From positions 41,174,506-41,238,505 of the forward strand of contig BRKX01000014.1 in NCBI GenBank assembly GCA_026008535.1: 64,000 nucleotides of DNA, written 5' to 3'. The stretch is from Perilla frutescens (Eukaryota; Streptophyta; Magnoliopsida; Lamiales; Lamiaceae). The position numbers and the translations under genes were made by a program. Positions within the stretch are counted from its first letter, which is position 1, and the number at the start of each line of letters is the position of its first letter. Positions 34,695-46,771 of this stretch are shown here, piece after piece. The notes beneath the pieces were generated by a model that was given only the letters and a program-made list of their open reading frames with translations, searched no databases and was not told the DNA's origin.

Positions 34695-35804
34695 TGATAC
34701 GCGGTCGTCACGCGCCCAAAATAATTGCTCTTCCAAATGCCCAGTAAGGGTTTAGTAGGTGGAAAATACAGGTCGAATCCACAAGGAACGGTGTATTCTT
34801 TCTTTCAAAGGTAACTTTTGGGATTTTGAGAGAGTTTAATTAACTAATGAACAAATTAGAGTAAATGAATCAGTATGATTAAAACCCGGATGAGATTGTA
34901 AATAAAAAGAGATATGACCATATCATTCATCGGTGCATTGATTTTAATTCACAATTCTTATAAATCAGTTATAGAATACCGGAACCCCTGACATATTCCT
35001 TATTCCTCCTTACGAATCATTGAACAACCCGCAAGAACCCTTAACAGATTTAATTAATCAATAGCTTTAAGAAATAGAGAAACCCAGTTATATTATAGGC
35101 ATACGGACCTGTATGCCCACAATATCCCCATATGCCCATTGACAAAGAAAGTAAATTCTACCACTTATAAAATCAATTCGACAATTACAGATCTATCGAT
35201 TCTAATTGGTTTTAGACCTTAACTAATCAATTGTATATTGCACACTACACAATTAATTAATCAAGAACATAATCCTGCTATCTCGGAGCATAAAAAGGTA
35301 CAAGCATGTGAATTTGTATAAACTAATTTGATCTCACGATATGGGCATATCAAAACTAATATGATTTCATTCCGGAAAATAACTTATTCACTCATATCAA
35401 AACAATACAAGCGATTATTAAAATATAATAAACTAACGATTAAACTAAATTGATAACCGTTCTAGAAAACTACACAGAACGAGATGCAGAACGGAATGCT
35501 TCTTCTAACTAAGATCACAACTTATATAGGCGAACTTCTTCATCAATGATTAAGAGCCATTAAATTTCATTAAGGGCATATCGTGATGTTGGCTATGTAA
35601 TCGCCGATCCTTAGCTCAAAATCGATCACTTATCACTCCTTCTATATCTTGATGATCCTCCTTCCATATTTGCAGGATTTTTCCATTTTTATGATTTAGA
35701 CTTTCCATCTCCATATTATTCCTGCAATAACTAAAAATATAATGATTTAAGTCTCAAATATATATAAATATAGATAATAAATATGTAATATTTGAGACTT
35801 ATCA
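34695..35804 (-). mobile_element. 5' LTR of the Athila-type element
   Basis: 1110 bp. Minus strand TGATAAGTCTCAAATATT...GCGCGTGACGACCGCGTATCA. A TATA-like CCTATATAAGTTG is at about 35517-35531. The next LTR copy starts at the following base. Confidence 0.8.
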
Positions 35805-36770
35805 TCACGCGCCCAAAATAACTGCTCTTCCAAATGCCCAGTAAGGGTGTAGTAGGTGGAAAATACAGGTCGAATCCAGAGGGAACGGTGTATTCTTTCT
35901 TTCAAAGGTAACTTTTGGAATTTTGAGAGAGTTTAATTAACTAATGAACAAATTAGAGTAAATGAATCAGTATGATTAAAACCCGGATGAGATTGTAAAT
36001 AAAAAGAGATATGACCATATCATTCATCGGTGCATTGATTTTAATTCACAATTCTTATAAATCAGTTATAGAATACCGGAACCCCTGACATATTCCTTAT
36101 TTCTCCTTACGAATCATTGAACAAAAGAACCCTTATTATCCAAAATCTTATTAATTAACAACCCGCAAGAACCCTTAACAGATTTAATTAATTAATAGCA
36201 TTAAGAATTAGAGGAACCCAATTATGTTATAAGCATTCGAACTCGTATGCCCTTAACATCCCCGTATGCCTACTGACAAAGAGAGAGTCAGTTTTACCAC
36301 ATATAGAATTGAATCGACAATTACAAATCTTACAATTCTATTGGCTTTAGATATTAATTAACAAACTATATATTGGCCACTATATAATTAATTAATCAAG
36401 AACTAAACGTGTTATCGCAGAATATAACGGAGTATAAGAATACGAATCATATAAAAACTAATTTGACCTCACAATATGGGCATATCAACAATTATCACAA
36501 CTTCATTCCGGAAAATAAACTTAGCTACTCATATTAAGATTAAACCAAACGATAATCATAACATCAGCAACCATTGAATTGAAATAAACTTACAAACAAG
36601 TTCTCCAGAATATTTTTGCAATTCTTAACAATTAAATTAACTAAAAGTAAACGTGAAATTAAAACTACTTGTGGAATCCGGAATGCCTCTTCCAAATGAC
36701 CTCACAACTTTATATAGGCAAACAATAACTTAAGAGTCATCAAGGCGTATCGTGATTTTTGCTAAGCAAT
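35805..36770 (-). mobile_element. Second, abutting Athila-type LTR copy
   Basis: 966 bp in the same orientation. It lacks the last 13 bases of the LTR end at the junction (trinucleotide tca shared) and about 200 bp of the opposite end, where the next Ty3 LTR begins. The first 350 bp are nearly identical to 34708-35060 apart from a 40-bp insertion; the remainder is clearly more diverged. Confidence 0.75.
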
Positions 36771-36959
36771 TATAACGCCCCGGAAAAAAAAATTATTAAA
36801 ACTTTTTACGACATTTATTTATTTATAAGTATTATATTTCATGAATATGATTTAAATTATTATCAAATCCTATAAGTCGCGCCAAATAGTTAATATATGT
36901 TTTAATATACATGATCAAATTATATTATTACTTTACTCATAAAGATATTATTATTATCT

Positions 36960-36961
<2 letters not shown>

Positions 36962-36995
<34 letters not shown>

Positions 36996-37009
36996 TTATT
37001 ATTATTATT
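36962..37009 (+). repeat. (ATT)n microsatellite
   Basis: About sixteen ATT units with two interruptions inside the LTR. Confidence 0.9.
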
Positions 37010-37300
37010 CTTGGTTTCCAATTATTTTTCCATAACACAATTATTATTTATTTTGGTAAGCTCATCCCATGAAGCCCAAAGGGATCATTTTTTTTAGCCC
37101 ATTTCTCCCAAACCATTTCAGCTTTTGGAAGACTAAAATTTATGTATCATCTTCCACGTGAGGTGTTCTCGGAGAAAAAGGAAACCAGAAATTGATTCAA
37201 TCCATATCTTCAATCATCCGTTATGTCTCCGCTGATTTCCCTCCATTATCAATCACGCTTGATTCTTGATTTAGCCTTCCATATTTTCGAGCTAGAAATT

Positions 37301-37310
37301 TATATAAATA
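37301..37310 (+). promoter_or_regulatory. TATA box of the Ty3 LTR
   Basis: TATATAAATAG followed by a CT-rich stretch, typical of the LTR U3/R border. Confidence 0.6.
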
Positions 37311-37636
37311 GATGCCCTCTCTTTCACCAATACTCACACAATTCAAAGAATCTTCATCTTCTATTCACTAGGTTTTCGAGAGGTACTTTTCTTCTCGTTC
37401 TTTATTTTGTTCTTTACCTTTGCATAACGTATTTAGGAGAGTATTGGGGTGAGGCAAGAGAGAGGAGGAGGTCAGCGTGATTTAGGAGTTGCAGCAGCCT
37501 ATCCGAGCCATCCTTGGTCGGCGGCTGTCGACTGGCGTTTAGTTTCGGCGACAGAGTAGAGTGGTGGTAATGTTGCGGTGCTGTCGGGTGGTGAGAGATA
37601 TATTCTTCCATTTTTAAGTTGTGGTGTGGTCATCAG

Positions 37637-37639
<3 letters not shown>

Positions 37640-37673
<34 letters not shown>
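37640..37673 (+). repeat. (GA)n microsatellite
   Basis: Seventeen GA units in the transcribed part of the LTR. Confidence 0.9.
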
Positions 37674-37678
<5 letters not shown>

Positions 37679-38333
37679 TTTCTGAGCTGGGGAGCTTCGT
37701 CGAGTGAAAGAAATTGGGGAAGGAATGAGTTGTGTTCTTTTATTGGGTGAAATAAGGTGGGCTAGGGATTTTTTTCTTTTTAATGAGATGTTGGGCTTTA
37801 GCTGGATATGTTTTGGGCCTTGAGGGTTTTGGGGTCATGCATTTTTTTTTTTTCCTGGCCCATATTCCATCTAAGATATTTATGATTATACATATGTATA
37901 GATATATATACATATCACCACATGCATATATGTATACATATTCTAATCTTTGTGCACACACATTCACGTAAACATATATTTAGTTAGATATATATGTCAT
38001 GCACACACACATATATACACACACAATATATACACATACGTAAATATATACATTTATGCAAGTACGCACACACGGAGAGATAAATATATATGTATATATA
38101 TAGATGTATATTTCCAAGCCTTTTATTATGTTATAATTTTACAAGCATTTAAAGTATTCAAATATTATATTAATTAATATTATCATGCTAGGCGGCGCGC
38201 TTGGACTATATTAAAACGTTACACTTTCAAGTTCAAGTAAAGGTGAGTATTCTCTCGGAGAATATATGAGAAAAATATTCGTTTATCCTTATTACGCATT
38301 TTATGCAGTTTATATGTGGAAATTATATGTTCG

Positions 38334-38440
38334 GCCTATGAGCTGCAGGAAAATTTACTCAACCTCCGGGTTGCATGTTCGGCCGACGGGCTGCAGGAAA
38401 AGTTACTCAACCTACGGGTTGCATGTTTGGCCTATGGGCT
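38334..38440 (+). repeat. UNCG-type hairpin array in the LTR
   Basis: About two and a half units of 48 bp. CAACC-TCCG-GGTTG (38360-38373) and CAACC-TACG-GGTTG (38408-38421) are perfect 5-bp stems closed by C-G over UNCG loops. Between them GCC-GACG-GGC and GCC-TATG-GGC. Confidence 0.85.
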
Positions 38441-38511
38441 GCAGGAAAATAATACTTGATATGCTATATATTTATTGTTCATATTGTGTATAATCTAGAT
38501 AAATGCAGTAA

Positions 38512-38560
38512 CCCCACTGAGTTAATAGTACTCACCCCAACGATATTTATTTTTCAGGCT
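38512..38560 (+). promoter_or_regulatory. Shared LTR element: ACTGAGT hairpin plus acceptor-like site
   Basis: CCCCACTGAGT-taatagt-ACTCACCCC with perfect TGAGT/ACTCA arms, then TTTTTCAG|G at 38557. With the donor at 38243 it delimits a 315-nt intron-like segment. Confidence 0.65.
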
Positions 38561-38711
38561 AAGGATGCTCAGGCGATGACGTGGAGACGGAGTGATGGTC
38601 AAGATTAATAAATATTATTTTATTTTAAAATATTGCTTCCGCGATATTAAACTTTTTTATTTAAATAAATGAGATATTTATTATTTATAAAATTTTAGGA
38701 CGTCACAGTTG

Positions 38712-38724
38712 TTATCAGAGCGGG
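38712..38724 (+). other. Primer binding site, tRNA-iMet type
   Basis: TTATCAGAGCGGG after gttg; differs from TGGTATCAGAGC in the first bases, which look mutated. Confidence 0.65.
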
Positions 38725-38832
38725 TCTACGTTTCTGTAGACTTGCAAAAAAAAAGTATGTTTTAAAAAAAACCATCATTTCGTCTGCCGCATCGCGTCGA
38801 GAAAAGGTAAAAAGTTCAAGTTATGTCAATGT

Positions 38833-40138
38833 TTATGAAATTATAGTCTGGAAGTTGTCTGGAATATTCTCGCTTGAAGAGTCTTTTGAATCATCACTTT
38901 TAGAGCAAGCTTCCAATTTTATGATGGAGTTAAAGAGTTGTTTTTGAGGCCTTCCCCGACCACTGTCTTTTTGGTTGTTGAATTCTGGGAAGAGTCTCTT
39001 CCGCAGTCGGTAGATGCTCTCCAGTTGAGTGATCAATTCTTAGCTGATGTTTGACATTTTGGTGTCCTTCAGTTGGCTTGTCAATTGTTTTAGACTGTGC
39101 TGGAGAGGTAATCTTCCATTCAAATGGAATTCTTTTGGAGTTCTTTTCCTCTTTATCCTCTTCTCTTGAGGATTGATATCTATCAACAGCATTTAGGATG
39201 TCATCAGAGTCATGAGATGACTGAACTATTGATCTGATGACCTTTGCCTTTCCTTTTCCTTTATCTGCTTGAATGGAGGGTATGAATTTCCGCCTCACTT
39301 GTGACTGTGACTCTCTGAATATCAGTGGAGGTAGTGCTCCTTCTGCTACTTTTGGAACAAAATCATCAGGATCAACCAACTGATAATTTGTTTCCTCCGT
39401 CATTGAGTCAGGAAGTAGCTTTTCTAGAATGAAACTGATTCTGTTAAGGTAGTACATCTTTTGTGAAAAGCACAAGCTGCTTCTTGTTTCCTTTTCCACT
39501 ATGTCTACAACTCTTTTTAGCTGCTTGAAGAGGAATGATGCCCAATCTATTCCTCTTACTTCCCAAATGGCGTTGCAGATTTTGTACTTTAATTCTGATA
39601 TTTCATCGTGTACTTCGCACGATCCTACCATCATCTGTGTGGCTACTGCTGCTAGGACTTGAAATTCCTTTTAGAATCTAGATGTTGAATGGGTACTCTG
39701 AAAATCTTCCGTGGCTGGAGTAGTAGCCCATCTATTGTAGCAGTATCTTGCATTCACAGTTGTTTCTTCCACCCTTTGCCTTCCTTCCGGTAGCCCAAAG
39801 ATGTTTCTTAGAACGGAAGGGGTGATCAGAACCTATATCCCCCTTACTTCACTTGTGATTAACCAAGAATCTTTCTCACTGAAGGAATTGAGAAAGAATT
39901 CTGCTACCGCCTCTGGATATATTCTTATGGGAGCACTTTCAGTGTACTTCTTCAGATGTGCATTTCCAATTAGAGTAAGAATCACTTCCCCCAACTGAGA
40001 GAAGTTAGTGAATCGTCTGGTGTTAGTTGGGCTTAGTATTTTGTCATGACCTAGGTATTCACAAAAGACTCTTGACTCATCGCCAGAGATTCTGAAGTTG
40101 CAAGGTCTTCTAATAGGGTTGGAAGAGTATTGGGCCAT
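38833..40138 (-). pseudogene. Extra ORF of Sirevirus A, downstream of pol
   Basis: Starts at ATG 40138 in a good context (TGAAATGGCC). One frame runs to 38930 with stops at 39833 (TAG) and 39671 (TAA); an overlapping frame continues to 38833, suggesting a shift near the end. N-terminal half: VAEFFLNSFSEKDSW, then VRGI, then ITPSVLRNIFGLPEG, which resembles the Pfam 'putative plant transposon protein' domain (start of the form EFY-N...VRGK...INRFLGLP). A basic, Gly/Lys-rich linker (DKGKGKAKV) and a polar tail follow. Its role is unknown. It has its own TATA-like site upstream. It corresponds in position and domain to 51624-53489 in element B. It is not part of the usual gag-pol set. Confidence 0.7.
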
Positions 40139-40263
40139 TTCAGAGTGGTAACTCGAGGTTGTTTATAGTGTTTGAGATGAAGAAGGGATTCTAGATGAAT
40201 TTTGAGAGACCGAGTGCTTAATTTCTGTGGTCAGCTGGGTGAAGAGTTGAGGTAGCTGCAGAC

Positions 40264-40273
40264 CTATTTATAG
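40264..40273 (-). promoter_or_regulatory. TATA box before the extra ORF of element A
   Basis: Minus strand CTATAAATAG, about 126 bp before the ATG at 40138. The interval is a plausible 5' UTR with no upstream ATG noticed. Confidence 0.55.
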
Positions 40274-40848
40274 ATTCAAGCAATTGGTGAATCCAATGGT
40301 ATAAAGGAATTAAAATCGAACAGTTCCGATTAATTCGCCAATTTTTATTTCAGATTTATCCATTGAGATTAATGAGGGGAGAGAAAGTGGGTCCAACGGT
40401 AATATTTGAGAAACACGTCATTTTACCGTTCAGTAATAAATTCAATTTGAGCTTATCAGATTTTTGCTTTCCTCCAGTCTCCACATGGCATTTGAGCTGC
40501 TGACGTCATCAGTTGCCTTCTCGACTGATGATCCTCTTGGCCTGAAGTGATCAGTTCCAGCTGGAGTCTCTTCAGCTTTGACTCCTTGTCAGCTTAAGCT
40601 GTCATCTTCAACTTTGCTCAGCCTAAGCTTGTCAGCTGCTTCCCTCAGCTGAAGCTTTGTTTTCATCAGTCAGTTTTGAATTCAACTGCTCTCATTAGTT
40701 GAATATGACTGGTTGAGAACTGATGCCTTCTGTGATCAGTTTACTCATTTTCAACAGCTTTCTTGCAGCCTTTAGCAACTCTTTTTAGAACTGATATGGG
40801 CTATATCAGTTTAAGCTCCAAAGCTTGGAATACTGATGCCCTCTTGAG
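40274..40848 (-). other. Spacer between pol and the extra ORF of element A
   Basis: No coding frame. It holds at least four TCAGCT words within about 200 bp (40560-40660), a word also very frequent in the LTR of this element. Confidence 0.6.
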
Positions 40849-43800
40849 TCAGTTCTCATCATCAGTGGGAGTGCTCCTCTTCACTCCTTCTATTGGATGA
40901 TCATCATCCTCCTTTGAAGCTAGTTCGAGCAATCCCAATTGGATGCATAACTCAACAAATCTAGCTTCTGGAAATGGCTTGGTGAAGATATCGGCTATCT
41001 GTTTCTCCGTGTTGACATATCTGATGCATATGTCTTTCTTCTCGATATGATCTCTGATGAAGTGGTACCTGATATCAATGTGCTTCGTCCTTGAATGCAA
41101 TACTGGATTTTGACATATTGCAATAGCACTATTGTTATCACAGTAGATTGGCACTTCTTCAGTCTCCACCTTGTAATCCTTGAGCTGTTGCTTCATCCAT
41201 AAGATTTGAGCACAACAGCTTCCAGCAGCTATATATTCAGCTTCAGTTCTTGACGTGGCAACTGAGTGCTGCTTCTTGCTAAACCAGGATATCAGTTTGT
41301 TTCCAAGAAACTGACATGTTCCACTGGTGCTCTTTCGGTCGATTTTGCATCCTCTGAAGTCCGAGTCTAAATAGCCGGTTAGACTCAAGCTGTCTTATCT
41401 AGGATACCGTAATCCAAGATTTATAGTTCCCTTGAAATACTTCATAATCCTCTTTGCTGCTTCAAGATGACTTTTCTTCGGATTGGCTTGAAACCTTGCA
41501 CACAGTCCGACTGAGTAGGAGATATCTGGTCGGCTGGCAGTCAGGTAGAGAAGGGATCTAATGATTCCTCTGTAGTGCGTTTGACTGACTGATTCTCTTT
41601 CTTTATCGAGAGTCAGCTGCACTGACGTATTCATTGGAATTTTGAGAGCTTTTCCCTTATCGGTTCCAAACTTCTTGACAAGCTCCTTGGTATATTTAGC
41701 TTGGCCGATGAAGATTCCATCCTTGAGCTGCTTTACTTGGAGTCTTAGGAAGAATGTCATTTCTCCCATTATGCTCATCTCGAATTCGCTTTGCATTAGT
41801 TGTGCGAATCGATTGCAGAGATCTTTGCTCTTGGATCCAAATATTATGTCATCCACATAAATTTGAACCATCAAGATCTCAGATAATCGTTCTATTCTGA
41901 ATAGAGTACGATCGATGACTCCTTTCTGAAACCCATTCTTTAGCAAGAACGTTGTGAGGGTTTCATACTAAGCTCTTGGTGCCTGCTTCAGACCATATAG
42001 AGCTTTCTTCAGCTTGTAGACTTGGTCTCCGATTTCGAAGCCTGGAGGTTGTTCTACATACACATTCTCCTTGAGCATTCCTTGCAAGAATGCACTTTTC
42101 ACGTCCATTTGATAGACCGTGAAATTGTTGTGAGCTGCATAGGCGAGGAACAGTCTGATGGCCTCCAATCTTGCAACTGGTGTGAATGTCTCATTAAAGT
42201 TGATCCCTTCACTTTGTGAGTAACCCTTGGCTACAAGTCTGGCCTTATTCCTTGTGATCACGCCTTGTTCATCCAGTTTGTTGTGAAAGATCCATTTAGT
42301 CCCAATGACTTTTTGAGTTTTTAGCCTATCAACAAAAAACCATACGTCATTTCTTGTGAACTGGTTCTGTACTACTTGCATCGTTATAATCCAGTCTGAA
42401 TCTTCAAGTGCTTCTTGATGTTGGCTGGTTCCATCTGTGAGATGAAGCATGTGAAGAGTGTATGCTCTGTTGACCCTCTGGTCTGGACTTTGCTTCTTGG
42501 ATCCCTAATAATTTTGTCGACTGGATGACTTCGGAGCCATTGGGGGATGATTGTTTCCTCTGTGTCTTCAGCTGCTTTATCAGTTGTTCCAGCAACTGAT
42601 CCTTCGGCTTCTTTATCAGCTGATTCTTCGGCTGCGATCTTGGCTCTGGCTTGTTCTTCATTTTCACTGATTCTTCCCCTGTTCCAGTTATGGAGTTTGG
42701 GGTTTCATGACGATTTGTATCTTCAGTGACCAAGTTATCTTCAACTGGTCTAGAATCAGTTTCTATGCCATCTTCTAGTGAAACTTCAAACTGCTCTGGG
42801 ACAATGTGATCTACATAGTCTAGCAGATTTTCACTAGGCAATGCTTGCTCTGATGTACAGTTCTCCTTTTTATTTCTGTACTCATTAGCAAGCTCATCAA
42901 ATACCACATGACATGTTACTTCCACAACTAGTGTCGTTTTGTTGAACACTCTGTAAGCTTGAGAACGAGGGGCATTATAGTCAAGAAAAATTTCCTCATC
43001 AGCTTTGGCACTGAAGGCTTTTAGCCGAGATTTGCCATTGTTGTGGATATAACATTTGCAGCTGAATATCTTAAAGTAAGAGATAGAAGGCTTACGACCC
43101 TTGAATAGCTCGTAGGGTGTTTTGTCATGGTTAATGACGATGGCACTTCTATTATGTGTGTGGCAAGCTGTGTTAACTGCTTCTGCCCAATAGCATTCGG
43201 CTATGTTGGCATCTACTACCATTGCTCTGGCTACCTCCTTTAGCGTGCGATTCCTCCTTTCTGCTATGCCATTTTGTTGAGGAGTTCTTGTAGCAGAGTG
43301 TTCATGAGTGATTCCCAGTTCACTCAGAAACTTAATCATTTGCTGATTGACAAATTCAGTTCCATTGTCGGATCTTATCCTTTGAACTGATTTTCCTTTG
43401 TCAGTTTGCAATCTTCGATCAATGTTGATAGCTTCTCAAAAGTCTCATCCTTACTTCTCAGGAACTCCACCCAGATATACCTTGAGTAGTCATCCACTAC
43501 TACAACCGTAAACTTTTTACCTCTGGGGGTTGGTGGTTTCACAGGCCCAAATAGGTCCATGTGAAGTAACTAAAGAATGTCAGTTGTTCCTTGAGGATGA
43601 CTTTTGTTCTTGAATGATGACTTCACCTGCTTCCCTTTCTGGCATGGTCCGCAGACACCAGTTTTCTTGTAAATCTCCTTGGGAAGCCCATCAACTAGCT
43701 CCTTCTTGGCCAGGTAGTTGATGGTTTTGAAGTTGAGATGATTTAGTCATCGATGCCATAGCCAGCTTGCTTCAGTTGATCTTTTGGAGAGAAAGCAAAC

Positions 43801-44193
43801 TTCTGAATAGCCGGTTAACCGGTCAACTATATACATGTTGAATTTTCTTACTCCAGTCAGAAGTATGGCTCCAGTTGACTTGTCTCTGATGTCACATGAG
43901 CTATTTCTGAAGTCGACTGAGTACCCATTGTCACAAAGCTAACTGATGCTCAGCAGTTTGTGCCTCAGTCCTTCAACATGTGACACGCCATTCAAGATGA
44001 CTTTTCCTTTGACCACGAACCCTTCTCCAATGGTTCGGCTCTTTGAGTTATCTCCAAAAGTGACTAGTGGTTTCTTAAGCTCTTTATATCCGCCAAGATC
44101 ATTCTTGTCTCTGATCATGTGTTTTGAGCACCCGCTATCCAGATACCAAGTATCCTTGACCTTTTTCTTGGATAGGATGCTCTTTTCCTGCAA
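40849..44193 (-). pseudogene. Sirevirus A protease-integrase-RT-RNase H
   Basis: Protease WYLDSGCSKHM near 44150. Integrase: LLHMDLFGPV, IRSDNGTEF and RRNRTLKEVARAM, with zinc-finger Cys pairs (GVCGPCQKGKQ). RT: KARLVAKGYSQSEG, QMDVKSAFLQG and IYVDDIIFGS. RNase H: GYLDSDFRG, TSRTEAEYIAAGSC, IYCDNNSAIA and HIDIRYHFIRDHIE. Frameshifts lie near 43400 and 42430. Stops are at 43939, in the H2C2 zinc-finger region (RHR-stop-LNH), before LLHMD, at 41968 (in PRA-stop-YETL, a Trp site) and 41395. The copy is inactive. Confidence 0.9.
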
Positions 44194-44201
44194 AATAGAG
44201 A

Positions 44202-46771
44202 TCAGGTTTTAGGTACCCGTGTAATATCATGTCCTGAGAGGTTAAACAGATATTTGGGAATCCACATTCGCCACACTTTTGGCTTTTGTTGATTGAGAGA
44301 TCCTTCAGAATTTGATCTCCTGATCAATTCTGGACTTCTTGTAACTCTTCGATTGAGAGTTGAGTCCATTGATCTGTATCTCCGATGAGTGTCAGGATAA
44401 AAGACTTCAACTAATATCCTCTCATCTTGTGACTTTGTTGCTCTTTGTCTTGGCCAGTTTTTAATAGGCCTTTGACTCTGAGCTGTTTGTCCTTTGTGGA
44501 ATGGCTTTTTTCCAAGCCAGTTATGAGTGGGATTGACTGTTAGTTGATCCCTTGAGTTCAAGTACTCATCATACTGGGTTGCAAAGTCACTTGGAGTGAA
44601 TTCTTCCAGAGAGATTGATTTATGCTGTTTTGCATAGTACAATCTCGTGTGTATATTTCTCTTGGGATTCGAGGCATTCCCAGATTGATACATAGGTGGC
44701 CTTTAAGGATAGGCTTGTCTGGAAGAGGTTGTAGCTCTTACTTGAGCTGCTGATGGCATGTTTTGAACTGATGGTCTTCTCTGATGGAATGACCTTAAGC
44801 GATCTTCAAATCTTGATTGATTTGAATATCTTGAGTGAGATAAAGACTTTTGTTGAGAGTTTGGCCTTGGACGAGCTTTTGATCAAGCAGTAGATCTGGA
44901 CTGCTGAGCTGATTTGTGTTGAACTGGTGGCTTTGACTGAGAACCAAGCCTTTGAAAGACCGATTGTCTTCGAGTTTCCCTTTTCGATAGATTAGTCTGA
45001 TCTCTGGGTTGAGTTTGAGGAGTTTCCAAGATGCCTTTATTTTTTAACTCCTCAACTGGGGGAACTGAGCTAGTCTTGTGAATTCTCTCAGAATTCCAGA
45101 TTCACAGCTCTGTACAATTATCTTGCCCTTCTCTGCGGTAGTGTACTTACTATATCCCAGCCCTGGACTCCCAGATTCAGTTCTCTGATAACTTAAGATT
45201 TCATCAAGAGTCTGGGATCCCTTCTTGAATTTGAGAGAAAATTCCTCTCTTTCAAGAATTTCTTGCTTGAGCTGCTCATTCTCAGCTTCCAGTTCTGCAT
45301 TTCTCAACTTCAGCTGATCCATTTCTGTTGTCTGAGCATAAAGACTTTTTAGTCTTTCATTTTCAGCGCTTAGATCAACAACTCTGCTTCTTAGCTCATC
45401 ATTTTCTCCCTTCAGTTCAATATGCATACTTGATACATAAGCTAATTGATCTTCTAGGATTCTTAACTGTTCATCCAGTTCGTTCCTAGAGATCGATGCT
45501 TCATGTATATGATAGAATGAGGTTATTGAGTCAGCTTGACTAACATTTTCATCATTGTCGGCCATAAGGCATATTAGAGCTTCATCATCAGAGCTATATC
45601 CGTCTGAGTCGATTCCAGGTGGGTAGTCTGAATCATCAAGTACAGCATTCTCAGAGTTTGTGATCATTTCTTTCCTTTTGAAGAAGCTTCTCCTCACTTT
45701 GGCCTTTTTATCTTCAGGAAGCTCTGGACACTAGTATCTGTAGTGTCCTTGCTTGTGGCAGTGGAAACATTCTTCCATGTTCCTGTTTGCCATCCTAAAT
45801 TGTTCAGTTGGATGATCAGCTGGCTGCTGGTTCCTCTCACCTTTAGCAGCTTCATCAGCTTGGGGTTGAGCTGATTGTTGATCTCTGAATTTTCTTAGCT
45901 TTTCCAGCAATCTTATCATTGATTGGATTTGCTCATTCAAATCCTCAGTCAGGATCTCCTTTTTATCGGCTAACTCTCTTCTTCGATCAGTCACCGATCT
46001 CCTAGGATTCTCTCTGACAGACAAGCCACTTGGTCGGAAGTTGTTTCTTCCACGGGCTTCTCTGAGTCGATTTCTTTCAACATAGAAAGAAGCATCATGA
46101 GAAGACGAAGTGGATGCTTCTCTCTTTCGATTCAGGTTGTACTCATGAGCTTTGAGAGATCCAAATAACTCTTTAGGAGTAATGCTATTCAAGTCTCTCG
46201 ACTCTTTACTAGCAATTACTTTCATATCCCATTCATCAGTGAGATTGTCAAGAATTTTCAAGTTTATCTCACTGTTGGGATAGTTTCTTCCCAGATTGTT
46301 CATCTCGCTTATGATGCTAAGAAATCTTATTTCTAGGCCCGAGATACTTTCTTCCGGCTGCATTTTGAAGGACTCATATTTATCAACTGCTAGCTGGAGC
46401 TTATTTCCTTTGATGGCTTCAGACTCTTTGCACAAATCTGCAAGAAGGTCCCAAATCTTCTTTGTTGTTCTGCAGTTTTTTGTGTCTTTCATGCAATCCT
46501 CATCTAGAGTCTGGAAGAGTGCTGCTTGAGCAACAAACTCTAGATTTTTCAACTTCTTCTCTTCACCTGTGAGAAGATGAGTTGGTTTTAGGATCCTGGC
46601 CAGTTGGTTGACATCCATGATGTGGGCTTCATTGTCCATCATTATGATGATTGGACCGTCTTCGATCACCTCCCACATATTTTCATGGATGGAGCATAGA
46701 TGAGCTTTCATCCTCCTGCTCCAATTGTCATAGTTCTCAACTGAAAAGAGAGGTAGCTTATGGTTTCCCAT
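44202..46771 (-). pseudogene. Sirevirus A gag with zinc knuckle and coiled coil
   Basis: ATG at 46771 (MGNHKLPLFSVENYDNW). UBN2-type gag to about residue 200. Zinc knuckle CFHCHKQGHYRY-stop-C with a TAG at 45731 where Gln is usual, right inside the finger. The frame then continues to 45044 through an acidic part and a long heptad region (45300-45480, such as LRNAELEAENEQLKQEILE). After more stops it continues as a basic part (44693-44202). The length and the coiled coil between gag and protease are Sirevirus traits. It is not functional. Confidence 0.85.

Larger units (their letters stand above)
30438..35804 (-). mobile_element. Athila-type Ty3 element with gag-protease only
   Basis: Minus-strand order is LTR (34695-35804), PBS matching tRNA-Asp, gag-protease frame (34618-32072), then 1.6 kb of non-coding sequence to 30438. 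RT, RNase H and integrase are absent. Two GTGTGGGGA purine-rich strings (about 30438 and 31711) are typical of the region after pol or before the 3' LTR. No 3' LTR is seen at the low end, which abuts the copia C LTR. Confidence 0.8.
36771..38707 (+). mobile_element. Ty3 (Tekay-like) LTR followed by PBS
   Basis: 1937 bp, TATAACGCCCCGG...GGACGTCACA; the first G is probably mutated from TG. It contains a (ATT)n tract, TATA (37301-37310), (GA)n, donor-like AAAG|GTGAGT at 38243, a hairpin array, CCCACTGAGT...ACTCACCCC at 38513 and acceptor-like TTTTCAG|G at 38557. Only about 120 bp of interior follow before Sirevirus A sequence. Confidence 0.75.

Noticed and set aside
37860..38110. Telomere- or centromere-like satellite
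   Set aside because: The stretch is only AT/AC-rich simple sequence (acatatatac words) inside the LTR, without a fixed unit.
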